This document shows positions 57,901 through 64,000 of a stretch of DNA of 64,000 bases, piece by piece. How positions within the stretch are numbered: the stretch's first letter is position 1; every line of letters begins with the position of its first letter. Location of the stretch: contig NC_088298.1 of assembly GCF_032854445.1 (NCBI RefSeq), positions 15,241,504 to 15,305,503 of the forward strand. The letters are read 5' to 3'. A program made the translations under genes and the position numbers. This stretch comes from Liolophura sinensis (Eukaryota; Mollusca; Polyplacophora; Chitonida; Chitonidae). The notes under the pieces were generated by a model. That model saw only the letters and a program-made list of their open reading frames with translations, did not search any database and had not been told where the DNA came from.

Positions 57901-60476
57901 CTGCGGATGGTGGTGGGTTTCCCCTGGGCTTTGCCCGGTTTCCACCCACCATAATGCTGGCCGCTGTCGTATAAGTGAAATATTCTTGAGTACGGTGTAA
58001 AACACCAATCAAATAAATAAATAAATAAATCTTTTGACACCTTATCAGGTGACAGTAATGAGACTCAAACTTGGAGAGCTAATATGGATCAAGTATTTAT
58101 TGATTTATTTGATTGTTATTGAATGCCACACTCAAGATGTTTTCGCGTTTAAAAAGTATGTCAGTTCTATGGATGCAGAAAACTAAGGGTAAACCAACGA
58201 TCATTGGCAAGTAGCTAATGAACTTTCCCCCCACAGGTGAAATATACAGGTATGCAAACTATATAAGTGAACGACAAGTGGTCTTAAACCAACGTACATG
58301 TAACCTGTCACAAAAAGGTATACCAACACTGTCAACAGTTTAACGTCACAAAGGTCCCATCAACACTGAAAGCATAAGAACCCCTATCAATAGGCTGGAT
58401 GGGCAACCTGCAGATGGTCTTGGGTTTCCCAGCCCGCTTTCCTCCCATCATAATGCTGGCCGCTCTGGTGTAAGTGAATTATTCTTCAGCATGGTGTAAA
58501 ACACCAATCTAATCAATAAATAAATATAGGCTGTATCAAACTCAACACCTAAATGCAAAGATCGAAGGACAAATATTGGCTACAACCCACTCCCCTATGG
58601 ATGTAGAAGCAGATATTCAGTAGCCTTCATTTATTCACATCCTTCATTTGATGTACAGCTGAATGCTCTTAAGAATGAACATCCCCTGTATGCTCAACAC
58701 CATACCTGTATGGTATGAATGATGTAGTAATCAAAGCTCAAACCTGACCTGTACAGGTGGTGTAGTAATCAAAGCTCAAACCTTACCTGTATGGATGGTG
58801 TAGTAATTAAAGCCCTAAATCTTACCTATACAAGTGGTGTAGTGATGGAAATATCAAATCTTACCTGTATGGATGGTGTAGTAATCAAAGCTCAACACCA
58901 TACCTGTATGGATGGTGTAGTAATCAAAGCTCAAAATCTTACCTGTATAGGTGGTGTAGTAATCAAAATTCAAAATCTGACCTGTACAGGTGGTGTAGTA
59001 ATCAAGGCTCAAAACTTACCCGTACAAGTGGCGTAGTAATGAAAGTTCAAACCTTACCTCTATGGATGGTATAGTAATTAAAGCCCAAAATTTTACCTGT
59101 TTGGATCAGTAATCAAAGCTCAAAATCTTAACTGTATGGATGGTGTAGTAATCAAAACTCAAAATCTGACCTGTACAGGTGGTGTAGTAATCAAGGCTCA
59201 AAACTTACCCGTACAAGTGGCGTAGTAATGAAAGTTCAAACCTTACCTCTATGGATGGTATAGTAATTAAAGCCCGAAATTTTACCTGTTTGGATCAGTA
59301 ATCAAAGCTCAAAATCTTAACTGTATGGATGGTGTAGTAATCAAAGCTCAAACCTGACCTGTATAGGTGGTGTAGTAATCAAGGCTCAAACCTTACCTGT
59401 ACAGGTTGGCATAGTAATGAAGGTTCAAACCTTGCCTGTATGGATGGTGTAGTAATTAAAGCCCTAAATCTTACCTGTACAAGTGGTGTAGTAATCGAAA
59501 TATAAAATCTTACCTGTATGGATGGTGTAGTAGTTAAAGCTCAAAATCTTACCTGTATGGATGGTGTAGTAATCAAAACTCAAAATCTTACCTGCATAGG
59601 TGGTGTAGTAATCAAAACATAAACCTTACCTGTTTGGATGGTGTCGTAATCAAAGCTCAAAATCTTACCTGTACAGGTGGTGTAGTAATTAAAACTTAAA
59701 ACCTTACCTGTATGGATGGTGTACTAATCAAAGCTCAAAACCTTACCTGTATGAATGGCATATCTCTCAAAAAGGTCAGCATCCTGTCCTTTCCATGTTC
59801 TACCGGAAGCATGTTTCCAGGGAATGGAGAAAATTTTGTCTTCTTGGCTGACCCACTGTAGCCCGGGAACTTCTCCTGAATTCAGAAGCATAAGTAGCCA
59901 AGGGCGCATGCGCAGACGCTGACACTGACGGTACCTGTTCCTCGATTTCGGTTTGGGAATTAAGCATCCACTACCTGATTCCGCTTTGTTTTTGATGTTG
60001 GTGTTTTTGTCTGCTTTCTTGTCCAGGTTGGGTGCGGATAAAATATCTGGTGCCTTGTTCACGACTGCAGCACTAGACGGCACTGTTAGGGTTTCCGACA
60101 CAATGGTGGTAAGTTTGAGAACAGTATCGGGGCAGCTGCCGAAAATGTCAGCTGCGTTGTTGAAACAACACAGTTTGTGGAGGTGACAATCGTGGAAGAT
60201 TTCGCCGTCGATGTCTCAGTTGCAGTTGAAGTTGAGGATGAGGGTACCATGACAACAGGACATTTCGTAACATCTGCGGCGGATGGCTGTGTAGGTGCTG
60301 ATGTCGTTGTTGTCATCGCTGCTGAAGCTAACGTTTTCATTTTGTTGACAAACGCTGGCGGCAGCGGAACACGGACTATTTCTGGCCCACTGTTTCGCTT
60401 CTCTGCGACTTTCATTTTTCCTCCGCCTAAACTTGTCCTTGGGAAGACGGCCATTACTGTACACTGTCGGCACAAC
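48066..60476 (-). CDS. IRF-domain / PLDLS / C2H2 zinc-finger transcription factor (six coding exons)
   Basis: Coding exons on the minus strand are 60454-59747, 57761-57585, 56719-56619, 55026-54897, 53251-51921 and 48980-48066. All five introns are GT-AG and every junction keeps phase (1, 1, 0, 1, 0). Allowing one missing base at 60129-60132, they give about 1,120 residues. Seen: Ser/Thr/Ala-rich N-terminus (about 45-130), IRF DNA-binding domain (about 179-286), acidic linker, four PLDL motifs (595-755), NLS-like basic stretch (about 826-830), five C2H2-type fingers (904-1049) and a Cys-rich tail. Known: IRF domains bind GAAA elements, PxDLS motifs recruit CtBP corepressor, and C2H2 fingers bind DNA. 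Inferred: a nuclear sequence-specific repressor. There is no IRF-association domain, unlike vertebrate IRF3-9. The alternative of two neighbouring genes is unlikely because the phases join without a terminal exon or promoter between them. I do not assign an orthologue. Confidence 0.85.
49265..49590 (-). mobile_element. SINE family B relative with clear tRNA-like head, in intron 5
   Basis: On the minus strand it begins 'cagtggcctaatggttagac' (A box) and 'gggatcaaacccgggttgg' (B box), then the body 'tggtcggtctggtgtcagta'-like region and a tail with 'ttgagcacaacgtaaaaacc'. Confidence 0.8.
50984..51460. repeat. 71-bp minisatellite in intron 5
   Basis: The string 'gcaacaagtatctctacaag' recurs at exactly 71-bp spacing from 50985 to 51411 (seven starts). 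On the sense strand units contain GATTGACTTGTAG|AG, close to the real exon 6 acceptor (TTTTGTAG|AG), and on the antisense strand CTACAG|GTAAATG. The overlapping open frames on the plus strand here are products of the repeat, not genes. Confidence 0.92.
51921..53251 (-). CDS. Coding exon 5: acidic region with four PLDL motifs and SUMO-type sites
   Basis: The largest exon (443 codons) runs from acceptor TTTCAG at 53252 to donor GAG|GTGAGT at 51920. It begins with a basic-then-acidic stretch (KDMKKKPDGDEDANEE). PLDLR lies at 52586, PLDLS at 52382, PLDLQ at 52232 and PLDLS at 52118 (nucleotide of first codon base). Three are followed within four residues by Lys (PLDLSVK, PLDLQVK, PLDLRIK). Psi-K-x-E sites are IKSE (457-460), IKTE (600-603), VKSE (757-760) and LKQE (812-815). 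The blocks KTEPMDEAYE and KSEPMDESYE are near copies, showing internal duplication of a PLDL-KxEPMDE module. PxDLS is the CtBP-binding consensus; recruitment of a repressor is inferred. Confidence 0.88.
53465..53865. repeat. 29-bp minisatellite in intron 4
   Basis: Roughly 13 copies of a 29-bp unit containing 'actacaagtaagaagtggca'. On the gene's sense strand the unit reads as a pyrimidine tract ending in an AG (CACTTCTTACTTGTAG), resembling a 3' splice site. It lies about 210 bp upstream of the real exon 5 acceptor at 53252. Confidence 0.88.
54742..54950. repeat. 51-bp tandem copies of exon 4 end and donor
   Basis: There are four copies at 51-52 bp spacing, seen on the plus strand as 'ccatcaatgacccggacac' at 54742, 54794, 54845 and 54896. 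Three keep the sense-strand donor GATG|GTAAGT; the distal one (54742) is mutated to GGAAAGT. The copy at 54896 is the exon 4 donor. The second copy carries an in-frame TGA, so use of downstream donors would truncate the protein before the PLDL and zinc-finger regions. Confidence 0.9.
54897..55026 (-). CDS. Coding exon 4: linker ending in a tandemly copied donor site
   Basis: The exon opens EVDEDQKATD after the acceptor TTTTCAG at 55027 and ends VNECVRVID plus one base, with a consensus donor GATG|GTAAGT at 54896. That split codon becomes Ala with the first two bases of exon 5. The last ~50 bases of the exon and its donor are repeated in tandem in the intron that follows (see repeat at 54742-54950), so the true donor is inferred from phase: only 54896 avoids the stop in the next copy. 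Confidence 0.78.
55641..55735 (-). mobile_element. SINE family A, tail fragment in intron 3
   Basis: 'ttaagccgtactcaagaata' and 'ccagcattatggtgggtgga' are seen. It lies in the intron between coding exons 3 and 4 of the IRF/zinc-finger gene. Confidence 0.85.
55775..56335. mobile_element. Large fold-back element in intron 3
   Basis: 'aaactcagatgaaagagcg' (55809) pairs with 'gcactctttcatctgaactt' (56298), and 'ggtatggtgggtatttggga' (55906) with 'aaacacccaccatagaaaaa' (56209). The centre is AT-rich and non-coding. Confidence 0.75.
56340..56510. repeat. Dispersed repeat D1, copy 3 (diverged) in intron 3
   Basis: 'cctcatcaatgttacctcaa', 'gacaaatgtgtcaaaatgtg' and 'aaaaactaagcattataaag' follow the D1 order. 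Confidence 0.75.
56619..56719 (-). CDS. Coding exon 3: acidic/serine linker
   Basis: This short exon of 101 bases encodes 33 whole residues beginning KLSDRRLSDSSGGD and ending NAAKQ. The acceptor is ATCCAG at 56720 and the donor CAG|GTAAGA at 56618. It enters at phase 1 and leaves at phase 0, matching both neighbours. No domain is recognised; the RRLSDSS stretch resembles a basophilic kinase target site (inference only). Confidence 0.8.
57258..57555 (-). mobile_element. SINE family B in intron 2
   Basis: On the plus strand it opens with a GAGTGAGTGAG run, 'ggggtttaacatcgtactta', 'ttccaccgttcttttatcta', and ends with a tRNA-like B-box complement 'ccctggatctaccgctcccg'. Its 3' edge is about 30 bp from the exon 2 donor. 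Confidence 0.82.
57585..57761 (-). CDS. Coding exon 2: second half of IRF DNA-binding domain
   Basis: After the acceptor CCAG at 57762 the exon completes the split Gly codon and continues KHTIGG, then RWKANFRCALNSL, EELQDRS and AYKLYRFL. WKANFRCAxNSL is the recognition-helix signature of IRFs; Arg255, Cys256, Asn259 and Ser260 correspond to the base- and phosphate-contacting residues known from IRF1 and IRF2. A basic tail DEKKSIKK ends the exon, with donor GTATAT at 57584 (phase 1). All expected recognition-helix residues are intact, so DNA binding is probably retained. Confidence 0.92.
57823..58030 (+). mobile_element. SINE family A, 5'-truncated, 12-bp target duplication, in intron 1
   Basis: Starts at 'caatgcagtcgctgtgagtt' and ends (aaat)n. 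CTTTTGACACCT is repeated at 57811-57822 and 58031-58042. It sits 62 bp upstream of the exon 2 acceptor and is antisense to the gene. Confidence 0.96.
58088..58250 (-). mobile_element. SINE family C, fragment in intron 1
   Basis: 'ttgaatgccacactcaagat', 'taaaccaacgatcattggca' and 'gtagctaatgaactttcccc' follow the family C order. Confidence 0.6.
58392..58527 (+). mobile_element. SINE family A, 5'-truncated, diverged
   Basis: From 'tgggcaacctgcagatggtc' to 'gtaaaacaccaatctaatca' and tail; in intron 1 beside the 39-bp minisatellite. Confidence 0.85.
58706..59760. repeat. 39-bp minisatellite made of 5' splice-site copies in intron 1
   Basis: About 27 tandem copies of a 39-bp unit fill the intron next to exon 1. 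On the minus (sense) strand each unit carries TACAG|GTAAG or a one-base variant; at least ten are perfect CAG|GTAAG. The final unit is the real exon 1 donor at 59747, and the exon's last ~13 bases (CCATTCATACAG) match the repeat (CCATCCATACAG). A 189-bp higher-order repeat is visible (58981 and 59170). Extending exon 1 into the array meets a TAG after seven codons. Confidence 0.92.
59747..60476 (-). CDS. Coding exon 1: N-terminus and first half of IRF domain
   Basis: The start chosen is ATG at 60454. It lies 22 bases inside an exon that begins after a TTTTCCTTCAG acceptor at 60477, so a 5' UTR exon probably lies upstream. The N-terminal 118 residues are basic, then Ser/Thr/Ala/Pro-rich and low in complexity. 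The IRF half has RMRPW, PGLQW, IPWKHA, RTW and AIHTG, placing Trp at residues 186, 201, 213 and 221 and the DNA-contacting His at 215. The usual fifth Trp is Tyr (residue 232). The frame of the N-terminus (open to a stop at 60086) and the frame of the IRF part differ by one base, reconciled by one extra C in the CCCC run at 60132-60129. The exon ends CATACAG|GTAAGG at 59747, splitting the Gly codon of HTGK, a position where IRF genes commonly have an intron. Confidence 0.8.
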
Positions 60477-61450
60477 CTGAAGGAAAACAACTCATTGATT
60501 GATTGGCAGATTGACTGATCAGTTGATTGACTGATTATCTGGATGTTTTATCCATGATGGAAGGCAGTGTTACCCGAGGAAAGGGCATAGGTATTAAATC
60601 AAATTGGTTTCCACTGTATTTAAGTGAAATATTCTTGAGTACACCCTAAAACTCCAATCAAAGGAATAAATAAACCATTTTCACTTGGCTCCTGTTGTGG
60701 TGTTAGAGACACAACCTCTTCAGACTAAACGGCAATATGACAAAGAGACCTTACCCCTTTATCTCCCACAATCAGGCGAAATGTCAGACAGCCCGCCTGC
60801 GCTGACGAAACAGTTGGCATCTCTTCTCCCTTGTCTGCCTTGCCTTTTGACTTCAAGGAGAGCATTGTTGTTTGGCATGTTTCAGCAGACATTGTACTGG
60901 TACCTGACGGAAAATATAATGCAAATCAAGCTGCATTCGTCTTAGGGTTAAAAAGAAGAGTTAAAATAAACAAGCAAATCTACAGAAAGTATATCCCAAT
61001 CAGATACTGAATCTGTCAAACAAATGCATGGAGCAAACTGGTTTTCAAACTTGACCTAAGAGGCTACAAAATGAATCTGTGGAAATGTGGGATAAAAAGA
61101 TAAGTTGAGATGATTTGAAATCAGATACTATTAGACAAGACAGCTATAGCAGGCATCTTACCTTCAAACCAGCCACAAACTACATGTAAATAAAAAGTCG
61201 ATTACTCCATCTTTGTCTTAGAAGAACACAATTAAAACACTAACATACATGTATGTTACATGTAAAATTAAAATGTATAGGATTGCTTGATATCTTTCTG
61301 AAAATGTAAATTTGTTAAATTCATTATTGCAGATTATGTAGAAGATCCCTCATAGCTTATCACAAATGACAACATTCCAACCACAAACCTCAGCTGAGTA
61401 CAGATACAGTGTATGTACATGTAGGCTTGGGTTGTCCGATTCATTCATGT
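60477..61450. other. Upstream region of the first coding exon
   Basis: Contains the exon 1 acceptor, a run of 'attgattgattg'-like repeats (60490-60540), a SINE tail and AT-rich sequence. No convincing promoter or 5' UTR exon was found. Confidence 0.4.
60606..60676 (+). mobile_element. SINE family A tail fragment
   Basis: 'aagtgaaatattcttgagta' and a short AAATAAA tail just upstream of the first coding exon. Confidence 0.75.
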
Positions 61451-61640
61451 TAATTATTTGATTGGTAATTTACTCAATAGTCAAGAATAATTCACTTATA
61501 CAATGTTGACCAGCATTATGGTGGGAGGATAGCAGTCAGAGCCTGAGGGTAACCCACGGCCATTCGCAGGTTGCCGCTACACCTTTCCGCCTATGACATG
61601 AGACGGACTTAAACTCACAGCGGCCAAACTGGTGAGCGCA
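61451..61640 (-). mobile_element. SINE family A, diverged, next to a C15 tract
   Basis: Tail, central 'ccagcattatggtgggagga' and 'ggacttaaactcacagcggc' are present, and the head is replaced by a run of 15 C at 61641-61655. Confidence 0.85.
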
Positions 61641-61763
61641 CCCCCCCCCCCCCCCACCGACTTCATATAGAAGTTGGTGTCTATAAAATCTAATTTAAAA
61701 TGTACACAGATGGTGCTTAAACTTAAGAAACAATGTTCGCGCCAGGGTAGTCTAACAGTAGTT

Positions 61764-62036
61764 TTACATCAAATCGATGTGCAAGAGTTTATATTTTAGG
61801 TCGAAGGCATCAGCAAGAGCTGTGGCTGTCGCAGCCAGAACGCAGTGATTTGTGTACCAGCGGCTAAGTTTTGCATTGCAGGAAATATCAGACATCATGG
61901 ATCCGATTGTTTTGTGACCCAATGGTTGATTGCCATACCATGGTTTGTGGTCAACTAGGACGTTTAGGAGAGGCCGCTGAAAGAAAGACTCGCATGAAGA
62001 ATTATCAGGTCCGTACGTCAAGAAAAAAATTTTCAT
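61764..62036 (-). pseudogene. Crypton/DUF3504-type tyrosine recombinase fragment
   Basis: The frame contains KPWYGNQPLGHKTIG, MMSDIS and LSRWYTNHCVLAATA. The order W-Y-x-N-x-PLG ... MM..IS..A.LS..YTNHC is typical of the DUF3504 domain, the tyrosine recombinase of Crypton transposons and genes domesticated from them. The catalytic H-x-x-R is His-Cys-Val-Leu here, so the Arg is lost. Only about 90 residues remain, with no complete N-terminal part or catalytic Tyr seen. This is most likely a dead Crypton remnant; an exon of a domesticated gene is the alternative, since a TTTCTTTCAG acceptor-like site lies at its start. Confidence 0.6.
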
Positions 62037-63337
62037 GAAACGATTGTTATCTCTTATTGTGTAGCATTCAAACGTCCCTATGGGCTTTAAATTATCTGTA
62101 ACCTGATACTTTTCTTCTTTAAAATAAACGCTCGCTCGGCCAGAAAAAAATAGCCATTTTGTTTCTTTGTTTATATTTGTCGTCTGCTTTATTCAATGTA
62201 AACAACAACCTCTATCCACCCATAGAACTACAATAGACTCGTCCAGAAATCAAATGCTTCTGTCTCGTGATCGGGGTATCTAACGACTCAGATAATGTAC
62301 AAAATTTTGAGAATTGAAACATTATGGCTGACATAATTTAGTACTGCATTCTGATCAATGCTGGATGGTTGCATGGTTAATTGTGATCAGTTGAACGGGA
62401 TTCTTCGATCCATCTACCCTCTTTTTGTTATAAAGGACTTCTGATATCAAGCAAATTAATACTTTAATTTTGGCCCAGGGTAGTTGGATCTTTACAACAC
62501 TCAATATAGCACTATTACAGGGCAGTTATATCTGAAAAAACTCAAAACGACCTTGAAAAAAAATCATTATTTCTAATAGGGTATGATGTCTGAACTCGAG
62601 TACATGTGCACTGCTATCCCTCCAGGCCCTGATCCAGCCCTTCTCAGCGACCGATTACCGGACCTCTTTGCGTCAAACAAAAAAAGCAATGGATGCCTTT
62701 CAACTTCATTTTTCTTGGTTTAAAGTTCGTAAATTTACTCAAATTAATGTTGGATCCAAAATCAAGAAGGGATATCTGGCTTCAGTATAAAAGAACTTGG
62801 TTAAGAAAACAATAAAGTTTTTAAAGAGGATTTAAAATAAAAAATGTATGCCCTGAAGCACGTGACGAAAATTGGACCCGCGATAATTCAATTAGCATTC
62901 AGATTATGCGAGGCGGGAATTACTTTCAATTTAGTTTTTAAGAAAAATGCCGACCACCCTACTTAAAAGAAAACAGGGTTTGTTACCCGCAACAAACAAC
63001 GTTTTAATGATGGCCTGGTGTAGCTATGATACAATGTGATGATCAGATGCACATCTCATCTGGGATGGCAGAGTTCTCTATCAGTAAATACAAGCCATTC
63101 TTAGACCTAATTTTCGGCTAGGTACGTGTTGTGGTGTGCACGTGGTTTGGAAGTCAACCGTAGGGACCGAGGCCCTTTAAAATATATGAGAATCGAAATA
63201 TTCAACAATGAGGAGCCCTTCACCGGTCCTTCTGAGGCCAGATTAGGCCCTGGCCCTCCATGTAGGCCTACCAGTGTGAGCTATCAAAACAATAGCCATG
63301 TTGCAGCCCAAAGGAGGACAGAAAGTTTCAATTCAAT
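62037..63337. other. Intergenic between the Crypton fragment and the candidate exon
   Basis: AT-rich on the left and closer to average composition on the right. No splice-linked exon or repeat family recognised. Confidence 0.45.
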
Positions 63338-63524
63338 ATGAGAACTTTTAAAAAAAAAAAGTCTGGAAAACTATCCAAATCCAAAATAAAGACAAAAAGT
63401 GCAAAAATTTTGGCGAAAATGGATGACACAGCTCAAAATGAAAACTTCATTACAGACAATGTGTACACCTATAGTCCCCTTGGATACTGGCACGGGAATA
63501 AAAACGCACATGAAAGATACACTA
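63338..63524 (+). CDS. Candidate first exon of a plus-strand gene (partial)
   Basis: ATG at 63338 opens a basic stretch (KKKKSGKLSKSKIKTK). A second in-frame ATG at 63419 has a strong start context (GAAAATGG) and gives MDDTAQNENFITDN, then TYSPLGYWHGNKNAHERYT. The exon ends at a consensus donor CTA|GTAAGT (63525), phase 1. The remaining gene would lie beyond the window. No domain recognised. A chance ORF remains possible. Confidence 0.35.
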
Positions 63525-63597
63525 GTAAGTAAAATGAACAAAAAAATGTATTTCAATAGAGATTTTAACAACCTTTACGGTATTGGTAAAAGCCATC

Positions 63598-63710
63598 AGA
63601 TAATTGTGGGTTTCACCCAGGCTCTGCTTGGTTTCCTCACACCAAAATGTTGGCCGCAGTTGCATAAGCGAAATATACTAAATTAAGTATCCACAACGCA
63701 AATAAATAAA
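63598..63710 (+). mobile_element. SINE family A, short 5'-truncated copy with 11-bp target duplication
   Basis: Contains 'ttgtgggtttcacccaggct' to 'caaataaataaa'. TAAAAGCCATC is repeated at 63587-63597 and 63711-63721, showing insertion as a ~113-bp truncated copy. Confidence 0.93.
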
Positions 63711-64000
63711 TAAAAGCCATCCTATATCTCATTTTGTAACTGTCAAAAATTGAGTTAGGTGTGAGATCAGATTTTCACACATGATCCTAGAGATGAGTTT
63801 TAATGAATTAACATACATTGCAAATATAAAACAATGTGCTCTGTTTAGCAGAGAAAAAGTCAATAGTATACTTTACAGCAGTAATTAAACTTTAATACCA
63901 GAGAACGAGATTTATCCATAAAAAAACAAAACTTACTACAGCGACTCAAACATACTCCCCCTCTATGAAAAAGACAAAACCAATCCGAAGACCTTATCAG

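Noticed and set aside
58791-59036. Plus-strand repeat protein (GVVIKAQNLTC)
   Set aside because: Translation of the 39-bp minisatellite, whose unit is divisible by three; not a gene.

Overview
The window looks like nuclear DNA from a lophotrochozoan animal, most likely a mollusc. It is AT-rich, almost gene-free over its first 31 kb, and carries about two dozen copies of a tRNA-derived SINE whose tail reads 'ttgagtacggcgtaaaac'. It also carries a second SINE family ending in 'gaagttaaacctcacgcac'. Both tails resemble repeats I associate with bivalve and gastropod genomes. Spliced genes with canonical GT-AG sites, multi-kb introns, MITEs and minisatellites confirm a eukaryote. There is nothing prokaryotic or viral.

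Layout. 1-31 kb: intergenic DNA with SINEs, fold-back elements, duplicated segments and minisatellites (28 bp at 8.6 kb, 38 bp at 13.2 kb, 163 bp x2 at 19.4 kb, and a 3.1-kb array of a 26-bp unit at 27.2-30.4 kb that was invaded by a full-length SINE). 31-37 kb: unrecognised coding-like segments on the minus strand, broken by stops and a frameshift (probably a decayed gene), mixed with locally duplicated repeats. 37-48 kb: SINEs, MITEs and AT-rich sequence; the part nearest 48 kb may be the 3' UTR of the next gene. 48.07-60.48 kb: one clear gene on the minus strand with six coding exons. 61.8-62.0 kb: a fragment of a Crypton-type (DUF3504) tyrosine recombinase. 63.3-63.5 kb: a candidate first exon of a plus-strand gene that leaves the window.

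The main gene is the centre of interest. Its exons join in phase to encode about 1,120 residues. In order these are a Ser/Thr-rich N-terminus, an interferon-regulatory-factor (IRF) DNA-binding domain, an acidic linker, a segment with four PLDL(S/Q/R) motifs of the CtBP-corepressor type beside SUMO-consensus sites, and five C2H2-type zinc fingers. There is no sign of the usual IRF-association domain. I know of no described IRF with this architecture, so it is the best candidate here for an undescribed system: an IRF that probably acts as a dual DNA-binding repressor.

Four introns of this gene hold minisatellites built on splice-site-like motifs. In two of them the array is contiguous with, and copied from, the real 5' splice site: 39 bp x about 27 after the first coding exon, and 51 bp x 3-4 after the fourth. 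The first coding exon also has an apparent one-base deletion in a G4 run that breaks the frame upstream of the IRF domain.
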